Positions 8,173-17,396 are shown, counted from the stretch's first letter. The stretch: 64,000 nt of DNA from Chloroflexota bacterium (GCA_002730555.1 PCAM01000028.1:62001-126000), one strand, 5' to 3'. Program-made: numbers and translations. Notes: generated by a model not told the origin, from the letters alone.

Positions 8173-9009
8173 TTACGAATTGTTGCCTGCCCGGGTTTGT
8201 CGGGCAAGCACAAGTTGACGCCTGATTTCCTGTGCCCGCTGAAGACGGAAGACAACAATAACGGTTAAAACCAGCGGTAGGACCTGAAAAAGGTCAGACC
8301 ACACAAGCAACCGCCCTGCTGCCGCCCAGTCCGATATGTTGTCGCGTCCCACGAAAACGGCGATTCCGCGCGGCCCGAACAGGATCGCGAAGATGACGAG
8401 CGTCCACCATGAACTGATCATCAGTCCATCCGGCGGATTCCCATTCTGCCATGCCGCGGGATTTTTCGTATCGGTCGCGCCGGAAGCCTTCACAAGTTCA
8501 CGCACGATCCCTATGGGCTTATACAGGTTCATGAGCGGTATGAAGAACCAGCCAACGGCCCATCCCGGGGTGAACTTCTGGCCTTCAGTACGCAGGTGCT
8601 TGAGGTTGGAGCTCGCCTGATGGATGAACATGGTGAACGCCACTATCAGTGCGATCGTAGCGAAGAATATGCAGGCCCATATGACGGACTGGTCTGATTT
8701 GTAATCGTTCACGGTCTTCGCTATGTCTAGGACGTTGGCGCACGAGCCGGTCCCTGAGAACAGGTCCTCTATTGAATCACAGGCGAATCCTTCTGTAGCG
8801 GCAAAATCCAGCAGCTCTTCCGGGTTCGCAGCGTTTGAAGGGAGGATTGTCAGGCCGGCCGACTTGTAGTCGTTGATCTCGTTCAGCATCCTACTGTCCA
8901 CCCAGGCGAGGGCGAGCGCTAGGATCACCATCACGCTCACGATGCCGGCGATCGCCATGAAAAGCGTTCGTCCGGAACGGTAACCGGGTTGGTCGAGACT
9001 GGTGGACAT
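8173..9009 (-). CDS. DUF4328 family membrane protein inside the leucine operon
   Basis: From ATG 9009 (GGAACAAGA upstream) the protein has 278 residues. It has an N-terminal membrane segment (LFMAIAGIVSVMVILALALA), a soluble loop with two Cys, another segment (IWACIFFATIALIVAF), then the DUF4328 hallmark FTPGWAVGWFFIPLMNLYKP and two more hydrophobic segments. The family function is not known. It is placed between leuC and leuD, genes that normally adjoin because their products form one enzyme. Spacing is tight: 32 bases to leuC and 12 to leuD. It is therefore cotranscribed and under the leucine T-box. A longer start at 9039 would almost touch leuC. Confidence 0.85.
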   Translation of the reverse strand: MSTSLDQPGYRSGRTLFMAIAGIVSVMVILALALAWVDSRMLNEINDYKSAGLTILPSNAANPEELLDFAATEGFACDSIEDLFSGTGSCANVLDIAKTVNDYKSDQSVIWACIFFATIALIVAFTMFIHQASSNLKHLRTEGQKFTPGWAVGWFFIPLMNLYKPIGIVRELVKASGATDTKNPAAWQNGNPPDGLMISSWWTLVIFAILFGPRGIAVFVGRDNISDWAAAGRLLVWSDLFQVLPLVLTVIVVFRLQRAQEIRRQLVLARQTRAGNNS

Positions 9010-9041
9010 TTCTTGTTCCGTGATGGCCCCCATCGCCACGG

Positions 9042-10472
9042 CTACGCCTCCATCGTCTCCCAGTCTCGTACGTCCACAAAGTGGCCTTCGATCGCCGCCG
9101 CCGCCGCCATCGCTGGACTGACCAGGTGGGTCTGCCCGCCGCGGCCCTGCCGGCCTTCAAAGTTCCGGTTGGAAGTGGAGGCGCAGCGCTCTCCAGGGGA
9201 CAGGATGTCCGGGTTCATGCCAAGGCACATGGAACATCCCGCGGTGCGCCACTCGAAACCGGCCTCGATGAATATCTGGTCCAGACCTTCCTCCTCCGCC
9301 TGCTTCTTCATCGGGGTCGACCCCGGCACGATCATGGCCCGCACGCCCGGCGCAACCTTGTGATCCTTTGCGATCGCCGCCGCGGCACGCATATCCTCGA
9401 TACGGCCGTTCGTGCAGGAGCCAATGAAAACCCGGTCTACTTTCAGATCCGTGATGCGCTGTCCGGCAATCAGACCCATGTATTCCAGCGCCCGGGCGGC
9501 GTTCTCCTGCTCGTCTGCCGACTCGAAGTCTTCCGGCGAAGGTACGTTACCGGTGATCTCCGCAACCTGGCCCGGGTTCGTCCCCCAGGTCACACGCGGC
9601 TCGATCTCCGTGGCATCAATCTCGACAAGTGCGTCGAACTCAGCGCCCTCGTCCGTGGCGAATTCCTTCCAGCCCTCAACGGCCTGATCAAAAGCATCGC
9701 CCTGCGGAACCTTCTTTCGGCCCTTCAGGTACTCAAATGTCTTTTCGTCCGGTGCGATCATACCGGCGCGCGCGCCGCCTTCGATGGTCATGTTGCAGAC
9801 CGTCATCCGCCCCTCCATCGAGAGGTCGCGGATGGCCTGACCGGTGAACTCGATCACGTGCCCGACGCCTCCGGCGACGCCCATCTGGCCGATGATGGAC
9901 AGGATCAGGTCCTTGCCGGTCACGCCCGGCTGAAGGTCGCCGTTCACACGGACCTCCATCGTCTTCGGGCGCGCCTGCATCAGGCACTGGGTGGCGAGGA
10001 CGTGCTCAACCTCGGAAGTGCCGATGCCGAAGGCCAGCGCGCCGAACGCGCCATGGGTGGCGGTGTGGCTGTCGCCGCAAACGATCGTCATGCCGGGCTG
10101 TGTTGCGCCCATCTCCGGGCCGATCACATGGACGATCCCCTGGTCCGGGGAGTACATATCGAAGAGTTCGATGCCGAAATCACGCGTGTTCATGTCCAGT
10201 GTTTCAAGCTGCTGCTTTGCGATCGGGTCTTCAATGATGACCTCTGTGTCGCGGGGCGTGGTCGGCACGTCGTGGTCTGCGACGGCTAGCACAAGATCGG
10301 GGCGGCGGACCTTACGATCGACAAGCCGGAGTCCCTCAAACGCCTGAGGCGATGTCACCTCGTGGATGAGGTGGAGGTCGATGTAGAGGAGGGAGGGCTT
10401 GCCTTCCTCTTCCTGAACAACGTGTTGCTCCCAGATCTTCTCAAACATCGTTTTTGGCATCGTCTTGGGCAT
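9042..10472 (-). CDS. leuC: 3-isopropylmalate dehydratase large subunit
   Basis: This 476-residue aconitase-superfamily protein binds the [4Fe-4S] cluster of isopropylmalate isomerase. The three cluster ligands are visible as Cys353 (FIGSCTNGR) and Cys413/Cys416 ([13 protein letters not shown]). Other hallmarks are [27 protein letters not shown] and the [18 protein letters not shown] segment. Two Met-Pro-Lys-Thr units at the start offer several initiation codons; ATG 10448 ([11 protein letters not shown]) is the most family-like. It follows leuA in the operon after a 147-base gap that contains an inverted repeat, and is followed by a DUF4328 gene rather than directly by leuD. Confidence 0.96.
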   Translation of the reverse strand: MPKTMPKTMFEKIWEQHVVQEEEGKPSLLYIDLHLIHEVTSPQAFEGLRLVDRKVRRPDLVLAVADHDVPTTPRDTEVIIEDPIAKQQLETLDMNTRDFGIELFDMYSPDQGIVHVIGPEMGATQPGMTIVCGDSHTATHGAFGALAFGIGTSEVEHVLATQCLMQARPKTMEVRVNGDLQPGVTGKDLILSIIGQMGVAGGVGHVIEFTGQAIRDLSMEGRMTVCNMTIEGGARAGMIAPDEKTFEYLKGRKKVPQGDAFDQAVEGWKEFATDEGAEFDALVEIDATEIEPRVTWGTNPGQVAEITGNVPSPEDFESADEQENAARALEYMGLIAGQRITDLKVDRVFIGSCTNGRIEDMRAAAAIAKDHKVAPGVRAMIVPGSTPMKKQAEEEGLDQIFIEAGFEWRTAGCSMCLGMNPDILSPGERCASTSNRNFEGRQGRGGQTHLVSPAMAAAAAIEGHFVDVRDWETMEA

Positions 10473-10546
10473 AACTGGATTCAGTCTCTCCGTATTTGAA
10501 TTTCAGGTCTGGTGGTGGGTAGAAAGCCAAAGCGTCAAGGCAGAAC

Positions 10547-10579
10547 TGCGCCCCGGTCGATCCAAATGATCAGGGCGCA
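10547..10579 (-). other. Inverted repeat between leuA and leuC
   Basis: The leuA-leuC gap holds arms TGCGCCC and GGGCGCA with inner GATC/GATC pairing around a CAAAT loop. On the minus strand it lies in the transcript about 40 bases after leuA and is not followed by a U tract, so it is unlikely to be a simple terminator. It could stabilise or mark processing of the long ilv-leu message. The structure is seen directly; the role is a guess. Confidence 0.4.
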
Positions 10580-10619
10580 ATTCTAAAGCTCTATCGGTTT
10601 TCCGGTTGTTACTTGTTGT

Positions 10620-12191
10620 TCATTCGGTAAACGTAATGCCGGTCTGGTCGGGACCGAGAACGCCCATCCGGTTGATGGCGTTGATATAAGCCTTCGCGGA
10701 GGCGACGATGATGTCAGTATCGCCGCCGCGACCAGCGTAAATGTGTCCCGCTTCATCCTCGACACGTATCGTCACCTCGCCGATGGCGTCGATGCCGTCC
10801 GTGACCGATGCGACCGCGAACTCCGTCAGGTTGCACTGCTGCTCAACGATCTGATCGATCGCCTTGCAAACGGCGTCCACCGGACCGGTGCCCTCAGACG
10901 TCACGGTCTTTGCCTCTCCATCCGGGAGCGTGATCGTCACCGTAGCGACCGGCGTGGTCATGTCTCCACACTCAACCTTCACGCCCTCGAAGCGGTACTG
11001 AAGGTCTGTGTCAGAGAATCGATGCTGCTCCGACATGAGCGCCTGCAGGTCGAAATCCGTGACCTCGCGTTTCTGGTCAGCCAAGATCTTGTATTTCGGG
11101 AACAGGTCGGTCAGTTCTTCGTCGCTGAGTTCGAAGCCCAGGTCGCCGAGTCGTGAACGCAGCCCCGCCCGGCCTGAGAGCTTGCCCATGACGATGGCTT
11201 CACCACGCCAACCAACCGAATCCGGCTCCATGATCTCGAACGTGGTGCGTTCCTTGATGTAGGCGTCCTGATGGATGCCCGAGCCGTGCCGGAAGGCGTT
11301 CTGGCCAACGATCGCCTTGTTCGGCTGGATGGCGAAACCGAACAGGTCTGCTACCAGCCGGCTTGATGGGCCGATCTCCTCGGTGTTGATGTCACTCCTG
11401 GCACCGTAGTGGTCCTGGCGCGTCTCCAGCGCCATGATCACCTCTTCAAGCGAAGCGTTCCCGGCGCGCTCGCCGAGTCCGTTGATGCAACCTTCGACCT
11501 GGCGCGCGCCGTTCTCAACCGCGGCCAGGCTGTTGGCGGCGGCGAGCCCGAGGTCGTTGTGGCAGTGGACGCTGATGGTCGCTTTGTCGATGTTCGGGAC
11601 GTTGTCGAACACGCCCTTTATGAGCGCGCCGAACTCGACCGGGTTTGAGTAGCCGACGGTGTCAGGGATGTTGACCGTGGTCGCCCCGGCATCGATCACC
11701 GCTTCGACCAGTTTGTAGAGCCACTCCGGATCGGTCCGCGTGGCATCCATCGGCGAGAACTCGACGTCTTCGCAGAGTGACTTGGCCCGGGTCACGGCGT
11801 CGACGGCCATCCCGAGGATGTCTTCGGCGTTCTTGCGCATCTGGTGCGCCATGTGGATCTCAGAGGTGGAAAGGAAGGTGTGGATACGCGGTCGTTCTGC
11901 GTCCTTGATCGCTTCCCAGGCGGCGTCGATATCGTCGGGCACCGCACGAGAGAGTGAGGCGATGATCGGTCCCTTGATCGCACGGGCGATCCGCTGCACT
12001 GCTTCAAAGTCTCCGGGAGAGCTGGCGGCAAACCCGGCTTCGATCACATCGACGCCAAGTTTCTGGAGTTGCCGCGCTATCCGCATTTTTTCGTCCGGCG
12101 TCAGGCCCGCTCCGGCCGACTGCTCACCATCCCTGAGGGTAGTGTCAAAGATGATTACTTTGTCTTTTCTTGCTACGTCGGTCTCTGCCAT
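10620..12191 (-). CDS. leuA: 2-isopropylmalate synthase
   Basis: LeuA condenses acetyl-CoA with 2-oxoisovalerate, the committed step to leucine. The 523-residue protein has the full plan: a TIM-barrel catalytic domain beginning IFDTTLRDGEQS, the metal-binding SVHCHNDLGLAAANS segment, GCINGLGERAGN, then GSGIHQDA, and a C-terminal LeuA allosteric domain (about 380-523, ending TDIIVASAKAYINAINRM) that normally binds leucine for feedback inhibition. It lies between ilvC and leuC. Control is therefore likely twofold: leucine T-box on the transcript and feedback on the enzyme. A bacterial LeuA1-type length is normal here. Confidence 0.96.
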   Translation of the reverse strand: MAETDVARKDKVIIFDTTLRDGEQSAGAGLTPDEKMRIARQLQKLGVDVIEAGFAASSPGDFEAVQRIARAIKGPIIASLSRAVPDDIDAAWEAIKDAERPRIHTFLSTSEIHMAHQMRKNAEDILGMAVDAVTRAKSLCEDVEFSPMDATRTDPEWLYKLVEAVIDAGATTVNIPDTVGYSNPVEFGALIKGVFDNVPNIDKATISVHCHNDLGLAAANSLAAVENGARQVEGCINGLGERAGNASLEEVIMALETRQDHYGARSDINTEEIGPSSRLVADLFGFAIQPNKAIVGQNAFRHGSGIHQDAYIKERTTFEIMEPDSVGWRGEAIVMGKLSGRAGLRSRLGDLGFELSDEELTDLFPKYKILADQKREVTDFDLQALMSEQHRFSDTDLQYRFEGVKVECGDMTTPVATVTITLPDGEAKTVTSEGTGPVDAVCKAIDQIVEQQCNLTEFAVASVTDGIDAIGEVTIRVEDEAGHIYAGRGGDTDIIVASAKAYINAINRMGVLGPDQTGITFTE

Positions 12192-12314
12192 TTTTGAACT
12201 CCCGTCCCCGCCTTGATTGCCGTCCCTGTGAGCACTTTTCGAGAACCTCAGGGTGCTTTCTTTCGCCTCAGAGTGTTGTCTGTAACGCTCCAGGGTGCGG
12301 CGATCTTTCCGGGG

Positions 12315-13313
12315 TTAGGTTGTCGACTCCAGCCAGGGCATCATGCTGCGCAACTCACGGCCGATCTCCTCGACCGGGTGAGCCTTGTCTGCCTCCGCCA
12401 ACGCTGTGTAGCGGTGCAGGCCTTCGTCGTTCTCGGCAATCCATTCCCGGGCGAACTCGCCAGACTGGATCTGCCTGAGAACTTCTTGCATGTTTTCCTT
12501 GACCTCTGGGCCAATGATTTCCGGTCCCCGGGTGTAGTCGCCGTACTCTGCGGTCGTGCTGACCGAGTAGCGCATACCCTCGAGACCTCCGGTGTAGATG
12601 AGGTCCACGATCAACTTCAGTTCGTGGAGGACTTCAAAGTAGGCCGACTCCGGCTGGTAACCCGCTTCTGTGAGCACCTCGAAGCCGGCCTTGATAAGGG
12701 ATGTGACCCCGCCGCATAAAACGGCCTGCTCACCGAAGAGGTCGGTCTCCGTTTCCTCTTTGAAAGTCGTCTCAAGGATCCCTGCGCGGCCGCTTCCGAT
12801 GCCTGCACCGTAGGCCAACGCACGGGCGTGGGCGTTGCCGGTCGCGTCCTGATGGACGGCGATCAGGGACGGTACCCCTAGGCCCCGCTCGTACACCGCC
12901 CGCACGCGGTGACCGGGGGCTTTGGGGGCGATCATCGTTACGTCGATGCCTTCGGGTGGCTTGACCTGTTCGTAGTGGATGACGAAGCCGTGGGCGAACA
13001 TCAGCATGTTGCCCGGTTCCAGGTTGTCAGCGACCTCGTTCTTGTATACCTCGGCCACGGTCGTGTCCGGCAGGCAGAACATCACCACGTCCGCCGCCTT
13101 CGCAGCGTCGGCAACGGTCAGGACTTCCAGACCGTCCTCCTCTGCCACAGCTTGGGACTTGGAACCTTCGTACAGCCCGACGATCACTTCAAAACCGCTG
13201 TCGCGCAGGTTCTGGGCGTGCGCGTGGCCCTGGCTGCCGTAGCCAAGGATCGCGATCTTCGACTCATTCAGGGGAGTCGTGTCGATGTCCTTGTCGTAGT
13301 AGAGAGTCGCCAT
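12315..13313 (-). CDS. ilvC: Ketol-acid reductoisomerase, class I
   Basis: This 332-residue enzyme converts acetolactate or acetohydroxybutyrate to the dihydroxy acid. The N-terminal Rossmann part has [13 protein letters not shown] and, in the cofactor loop, LYEGSKS. The C-terminal knotted domain carries the Mg ligands in [13 protein letters not shown] and later [15 protein letters not shown]. Length is that of the short class I enzymes. It follows ilvN by 70 bases and precedes leuA, in the standard order of the operon. Serines in the loop suggest NADPH preference, but I did not test this. Confidence 0.96.
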   Translation of the reverse strand: MATLYYDKDIDTTPLNESKIAILGYGSQGHAHAQNLRDSGFEVIVGLYEGSKSQAVAEEDGLEVLTVADAAKAADVVMFCLPDTTVAEVYKNEVADNLEPGNMLMFAHGFVIHYEQVKPPEGIDVTMIAPKAPGHRVRAVYERGLGVPSLIAVHQDATGNAHARALAYGAGIGSGRAGILETTFKEETETDLFGEQAVLCGGVTSLIKAGFEVLTEAGYQPESAYFEVLHELKLIVDLIYTGGLEGMRYSVSTTAEYGDYTRGPEIIGPEVKENMQEVLRQIQSGEFAREWIAENDEGLHRYTALAEADKAHPVEEIGRELRSMMPWLESTT

Positions 13314-13383
13314 CCAGATTCCTCTTGGCGTTGATACGCCGCTAATACTTGATTACGGGTTATTGGGATTCGCTCTGGCGCGC

Positions 13384-13974
13384 TTAGACGCTGCCGGATT
13401 CCAGGCCCTCGCGGGCGATGATGTTGCCTGCAAGCGTTTTGCTGTACGCGCCGTCCTCGCCACCCGGCGATAGGGCGGAGCGCAACATAGCGACCCGGCC
13501 GGTGCGCATGACTTGCTCCACGCCGAACTCTTCCATCAGCGTGATCATGGAGTCGATCTTGTCGGTGTCGCCGGTGATCTCCATCGTCACGGTCTCTGCG
13601 CCCACGTCGACGATGCTCACACGGAAGATGTTCGCCAGTTGGATCACACGTGGCCGGCTGTCCTGCGTGGCGCGGACACGGACCATCGCCAGCTCACGCC
13701 ACACAACGTTGTTGTCGCTTATGTCCGCGACGTCGACGACCTCGATCAGCTTTTCCAGATGTTTCGCGATGTGGCCGACGGTGGACGGGTCGCCCTCCGC
13801 GACGAAGGTCATCCGGGACAGGTCTTTCTGTTCGGAAGCGCCCACGGCGAGGCTGGCTATGTTGATGCCGCGCCGGCGGAACAGGCTCGCGATGCGGGCC
13901 AGGACGCCGGGCTTGTTTTCGACCAGCGCAACCAGGGTGCGCCGCGCCAGTCCGTTTGCCTGGATGTCCGCCAT
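13384..13974 (-). CDS. ilvN: Acetolactate synthase small (regulatory) subunit
   Basis: The 196-residue protein starts with an ACT domain (LVALVENKPGVLARIASLF, RRRGINIASLAVG) that normally binds valine and feedback-inhibits the catalytic subunit. A C-terminal domain follows (MVRVRATQDSRPRVIQLANI, then MEITGDTDKIDSMI). It is somewhat longer than the usual 160-175 residues because of its C-terminal end (GEDGAYSKTLAGN). Its ATG overlaps the ilvB stop as TGATG, which implies translational coupling and equal synthesis of the two subunits. Confidence 0.95.
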   Translation of the reverse strand: MADIQANGLARRTLVALVENKPGVLARIASLFRRRGINIASLAVGASEQKDLSRMTFVAEGDPSTVGHIAKHLEKLIEVVDVADISDNNVVWRELAMVRVRATQDSRPRVIQLANIFRVSIVDVGAETVTMEITGDTDKIDSMITLMEEFGVEQVMRTGRVAMLRSALSPGGEDGAYSKTLAGNIIAREGLESGSV

Positions 13975-15659
13975 CAGAGGTTCTCCTCGATCAACTGTTC
14001 GACCGACTGGCCGGACGGGATCATCGGGTAGACGTTTTCATCGGCGTAGATAACGAAGTCGATCACGACCGGTCCGGGATGCGCGCGCGCCTCAAGGATT
14101 GCGCCTTCAAGCGCGTCCTGGTTGGTGACGCGTATGCCTTTGATGCCGTAAGCGTCCGCCAGCTTCACAAAGTCCGGGTTGCCCGTGTAGCTGTTGGCGT
14201 AAAAGTTCTTGTCGAACACCATGTCCTGCCACTGCGTGATCATCCCGAGCATATCGTTGTTCAGGATGGCGATCTTCACAGGCAGGTTGTTTTCGGCGAT
14301 GGTCGCGAACTCGGACAGCGTCATCTGAATCCCGCCGTCACCGGCGAACGTCCACACCTCTTTTTCCGGGTGCGCGATCTGCGCGCCCATAGCGGCCGGG
14401 ACCTCGTAGCCCATCGTGCCGGCGCCGCCGGACGAGAACCACGAGTTGGCGTTCTTGAACTGGTAGTGCTGCGCCGCCCACATCTGGTGCTGGCCAACGC
14501 CGGACACAACCAGGGCGTCGCCCTTCGTGGCGTCCGAGATCGCCTTCACCACGTGCTGCCCGAGCAATTCGTCCGTCTCACGAATCCTCAGGGACGGGTG
14601 ATCGGCCTTCAGCTGTTCGATGTGCTGGATCCACACAGGGTGCGTGGTGTTCGCGACAAGCGGGTTCAACTGGCCCAGGACGTGGCGCACGTCGCCCGTG
14701 ACCGGGGCCTCGACCTTGATGTTTTTGTGGATCTCGGCCGGGTCGATGTCGATATGGATCTTTTTCGCGTTTGTCGCGAAGCGCTTCGTGTCGCCGGTGA
14801 TTCGGTCGTCGAAACGCGCCCCAATGTTGACGATCAGGTCCGCCTGGTCCAATGCGAGGCTGGCATAGGCCATGCCGTGCATGCCGGGGAAGCCCGCGCT
14901 GAGCACGTGGTCCTCCGGGAACGCGCTGATGCCGAGCATCGTCGTGACCACCGGGATCTGGGCGTTTTCCGCCAGCTCTCGGAGCTCCTCGTAAGCGCGC
15001 GAAATGATGACGCCGTGTCCGGCAAGGATCACAGGTTTTTCCGCCTCGTTGATCAGCTTTGCGGCGGCCGCGACATCGTCCACGTCCCCCACGGTCGGCG
15101 GGTTGTAGCCGCGCAGCGAGACCGGCTTGTCCCACTCTGCTTCATCGAACTTGATCTCGCCGGCCTGTACATCGCGCGGGATGTCGATCAGGACCGGGCC
15201 TGGTCGGCCTGTTCGGGCGATGTGGAAGGCTTCCTTGATTGTGGCCGCGAGGTCGCGCGTGTCCATCACAAGATAGTTGTGCTTGGTGACCGGAAGAGTA
15301 GCGCCGGTGATGTCGGTCTCCTGGAAGGCATCGCTGCCAATCGCCGCGCGCCCGACCTGGCCGGTGATTGCGACGAGGGGAACGGAGTCCATCATCGCCG
15401 TCGCCAGACCTGTAATCAGGTTGGTCGCGCCGGGACCGGACGTCGCCATGCAGACACCAACGTCGCCGGAAGCGCGTGCGTAGCCGTCAGCGGCCAGACA
15501 GGCGCCTTCCTCGTGTCGTACCAGTACGTGGCGCAGCTCCGGGTAACTTCCGAGCGTTGAATAGAGCGGTAAAATCGCTCCGCCCGGAAGCCCGAAAATG
15601 ACTTTGACACCCTCGCGAACGAGAGCGTCGCAGACTATCTGACCACCTGTCTTGATCAT
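13974..15659 (-). CDS. ilvB: Acetolactate synthase large (catalytic) subunit
   Basis: This 561-residue TPP/FAD enzyme joins two pyruvates, or pyruvate and 2-oxobutyrate, in the first shared step of Val, Leu and Ile synthesis. Marks are VKVIFGLPGGAILPLY, catalytic Glu50 in VRHEEGA, the central FAD-binding domain (GARFDDRITGD) and the TPP motif starting FAGDGGIQMT and closing ILNNDMLGM. It is the first gene of the T-box-controlled operon. The distance from the T-box terminator to its ATG is about 160 bases, filled by two copies of a dispersed palindromic repeat. It is distinct from the three other TPP enzymes in the window. Confidence 0.96.
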   Translation of the reverse strand: MIKTGGQIVCDALVREGVKVIFGLPGGAILPLYSTLGSYPELRHVLVRHEEGACLAADGYARASGDVGVCMATSGPGATNLITGLATAMMDSVPLVAITGQVGRAAIGSDAFQETDITGATLPVTKHNYLVMDTRDLAATIKEAFHIARTGRPGPVLIDIPRDVQAGEIKFDEAEWDKPVSLRGYNPPTVGDVDDVAAAAKLINEAEKPVILAGHGVIISRAYEELRELAENAQIPVVTTMLGISAFPEDHVLSAGFPGMHGMAYASLALDQADLIVNIGARFDDRITGDTKRFATNAKKIHIDIDPAEIHKNIKVEAPVTGDVRHVLGQLNPLVANTTHPVWIQHIEQLKADHPSLRIRETDELLGQHVVKAISDATKGDALVVSGVGQHQMWAAQHYQFKNANSWFSSGGAGTMGYEVPAAMGAQIAHPEKEVWTFAGDGGIQMTLSEFATIAENNLPVKIAILNNDMLGMITQWQDMVFDKNFYANSYTGNPDFVKLADAYGIKGIRVTNQDALEGAILEARAHPGPVVIDFVIYADENVYPMIPSGQSVEQLIEENL

Positions 15660-15677
15660 GACTACCTGTCTTCTTAT

Positions 15678-15781
15678 CCCCTCTCCTATCGAGAGAGGGT
15701 TAGGGTGAGGGAGAATTTTCTCCGACCCCGATCTTCCTAGTGCCCCCCTCTCTCCCGGAGGAAGAGGGTTGGGGTGAGTGG
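15678..15781. repeat. Two dispersed palindromic repeats between T-box and ilvB
   Basis: Copies of the CCCTCTCC-loop-GGAGAGGG element with its trailing GGGTGAGGG occur at 15678-15711 and 15743-15781. They lie inside the transcribed leader, between the regulatory terminator and the ilvB start codon. The same family recurs at many intergenic sites in this window, so these look like inserted repeats rather than part of the T-box. Confidence 0.65.
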
Positions 15782-15821
15782 GTTCCTTCGCCTATTCCCG
15801 GCCCCTCCGGGGGACACGCAC

Positions 15822-15853
15822 AAAAAAAGCCCCGCCCTCTCAAAGGACGAGAC
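15822..15853 (-). terminator. T-box-controlled intrinsic terminator
   Basis: On the minus strand GTCTCGTCC pairs without mismatch (three G-U pairs) to GGGCGGGGC around a TTTGAGA loop and is followed directly by seven T residues. It stands just after the T-box sequence, so that antiterminator and terminator are mutually exclusive. Confidence 0.9.
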
Positions 15854-16068
15854 TTACTCCCGCGGTACCACCTTTGTTGTCCCGATCGGCGTAAACGCTG
15901 ATCGAAACCACTCGATGCCGTTAACGGGGGCGTCCGTCTGACCCTGGCAGCCACGAGTAGTCGATCAGGTCAGAAGCTCAGGGGTGAGTTCCCAGAGGTC
16001 GGGCGCCGGTTCACACAACCACCGGCTCAGCCCGCCTATCCGGTACTACTCCCCGTCAAAGCATATGG
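15822..16068 (-). promoter_or_regulatory. Leucine T-box riboswitch controlling the ilv-leu operon
   Basis: The minus-strand leader carries the T-box consensus AAAGGTGGTACCGCGG at 15860-15875, followed by the terminator at 15822-15853. Upstream, Stem I has AGTA at 16047-16050 and, on its returning side, GAACTCA at 15985-15991. In T-box leaders the specifier loop normally reads AGUA opposite GAA-NNN-A, which makes the codon at 15986-15988 CUC, a leucine codon. The UGGU of the antiterminator would pair with an ACCA tRNA end, consistent with the A discriminator of tRNA-Leu. Uncharged tRNA-Leu is thus expected to favour read-through into ilvBNC-leuACDB. Codon choice is inferred from motif position, not from a folded model. 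Confidence 0.92.
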
Positions 16069-16074
16069 GGGACA

Positions 16075-16104
16075 ATTGTATTGCCTGTGGATAACCGTAG
16101 TCAA
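16075..16104 (-). promoter_or_regulatory. Sigma-70-type promoter of the ilv-leu operon
   Basis: On the minus strand TTGACT (16099-16104) and TACAAT (16075-16080) are separated by 18 bases. Transcription would begin near 16068, just before Stem I of the T-box. Position and sequence both fit, so this is the best promoter candidate in the window. Confidence 0.75.
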
Positions 16105-16291
16105 CGAATTTGGGCATCGGGGAGTTGACACGCCCATTCGTAATGGAGTACTTGCCTAACGAATGGACGAACTTTCCGAGGGGCCATGAGATCAGCACGA
16201 ACCACCCGATCCCTAGAGGGACAAAAGTCCATTCCCATCGATTTCCAATTTCAAATATCGACCAGAGGAGCACGGTTGCCCTAAATTTCAT
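16105..16291 (-). other. Possible remnant of a small membrane protein gene
   Basis: From ATG 16291 the minus strand reads about 62 residues with hydrophobic character (ATVLLWSIFEI, TFVPLGIGWFVLISWPLG) before the frame runs into the ilv-leu promoter; the formal stop is at 16046. There is no good ribosome site, and the last 20 residues are encoded by promoter and T-box bases. It may be a decayed gene or a chance frame. The plus strand here is also open, as an extension of the downstream GNAT frame, but has no protein character before 16446. Confidence 0.2.
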
Positions 16292-16445
16292 CGCGGCAAC
16301 AATAACGATCGAGTGTTCTGCACCGCTCCTCAACCGCTCTCCCCTGAAGCCGCCCGGCGTTGCCGCCGGTGATATCCTGCCGCTTCTTTCCAACCGCAAA
16401 AGCGAAGACATTCGGTGCTGGCGACCCCTGGCCGTACACGGCGCC

Positions 16446-17396
16446 GTGACGGGAGTCTCTTTGAGCGACGCAGCCGATATCCGTAACTTCACATGGGACG
16501 ACTTTGACGTCGTTTTCGACACGCGCGCAGCAGTCATCGGCATGTCCGATACGGACGCCGATGAAGAGCGGCCACATTTCCGGGCGCGGCTGGAGCTTCC
16601 GGGCGCCGATCCGCTCGACAACGTTTTCGTCGCCGAGAGATCCGGCGTTGTCGTTGGCTGCGCCATAGCTGCGGTGGAACCGTCGATCGGTCGTGCGGTG
16701 GGGGAGTTCGGCGTGATCGAGGGCGGGCGAGGTCAGGGTGTTGGTCGATTGCTTCTGGCGCGATTGGAGCGCCGGGCGGACGAGGCTGGTGTGGCGGTCC
16801 ACCAGGTGAATGTTCACCACACGAATCGGGTCCTGAGATCATTCATGGGCACGTCCGGTTACGAGCGGATCCGCACGTTCAATGAACTCAAGTACCGGCC
16901 AGCGCCCGCCTATCTTGAAGGCGATTACCGACCGCTGCCGGTCGGAGTCTCTCTTCGTCCGTTTGTGTCGGGCGCCGACGAGGCAGATCTGGCCTCAGTG
17001 CAGAACGCTGCATTTGAGGGGTCGTTTGGCTTTGCTCCGAACACGCCGGAACAGATCGCAGGATACGTCGCCATGAGAGGCGTGCCGGGGGACATCCTGA
17101 TCGCCGAAGACGTGGCGTCGGGCGATGTGATCGGTTATGTGTGGACCAGCGTGACCGAGGGCGAAGCTGAGACCAGCGGGATGATCGAGATGACGGGCGT
17201 CCGGCCAGATCAGAGGGGGCGCGGAGTGGGTTCGGCGGTCATCGCTGCCGGGCTGCGTCACCTCAGGGAGCGCAGCGCTTCCGTGATCGACCTGGAGGTG
17301 GACGGCGAAAACCTGTCAGCACGGCGCATTTACAAGGACCTGGGTTTCAAAAAGGTCGGCGAGCAGTTCTGGTACCAAAAGAGCGTCACCCGGTAG
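16446..17396 (+). CDS. Double GNAT-domain N-acetyltransferase, MshD-like
   Basis: From GTG 16446 the protein has 316 residues and two GNAT folds in tandem. The first has VGEFGVIEGGRGQGVGRLLL and the second MTGVRPDQRGRGVGSAVI, both with the acetyl-CoA pyrophosphate-binding R/Q-G-x-G-x-G/A pattern. The second ends with the usual RRIYKDLGFKKVG. Two-domain GNATs of this size include mycothiol synthase MshD, but also many unassigned acetyltransferases. The start is chosen because the first 112 codons of the longer frame (from 16110) have no family character and lie across the opposite-strand promoter. It is transcribed away from the ilv operon. Confidence 0.78.
   Translation: MTGVSLSDAADIRNFTWDDFDVVFDTRAAVIGMSDTDADEERPHFRARLELPGADPLDNVFVAERSGVVVGCAIAAVEPSIGRAVGEFGVIEGGRGQGVGRLLLARLERRADEAGVAVHQVNVHHTNRVLRSFMGTSGYERIRTFNELKYRPAPAYLEGDYRPLPVGVSLRPFVSGADEADLASVQNAAFEGSFGFAPNTPEQIAGYVAMRGVPGDILIAEDVASGDVIGYVWTSVTEGEAETSGMIEMTGVRPDQRGRGVGSAVIAAGLRHLRERSASVIDLEVDGENLSARRIYKDLGFKKVGEQFWYQKSVTR

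Noticed and set aside
15822-16068. CRISPR or tRNA-like interpretation of the structured leader
   Set aside because: The T-box consensus, terminator and specifier arrangement explain the structure fully; there are no regularly spaced direct repeats and no CCA-ended cloverleaf.
16046-16666. 206-residue minus-strand frame opposite the GNAT gene
   Set aside because: Its first 125 residues are the antisense of the GNAT coding region and low in family character; only the last third has hydrophobic segments, and this runs across the ilv promoter and T-box.
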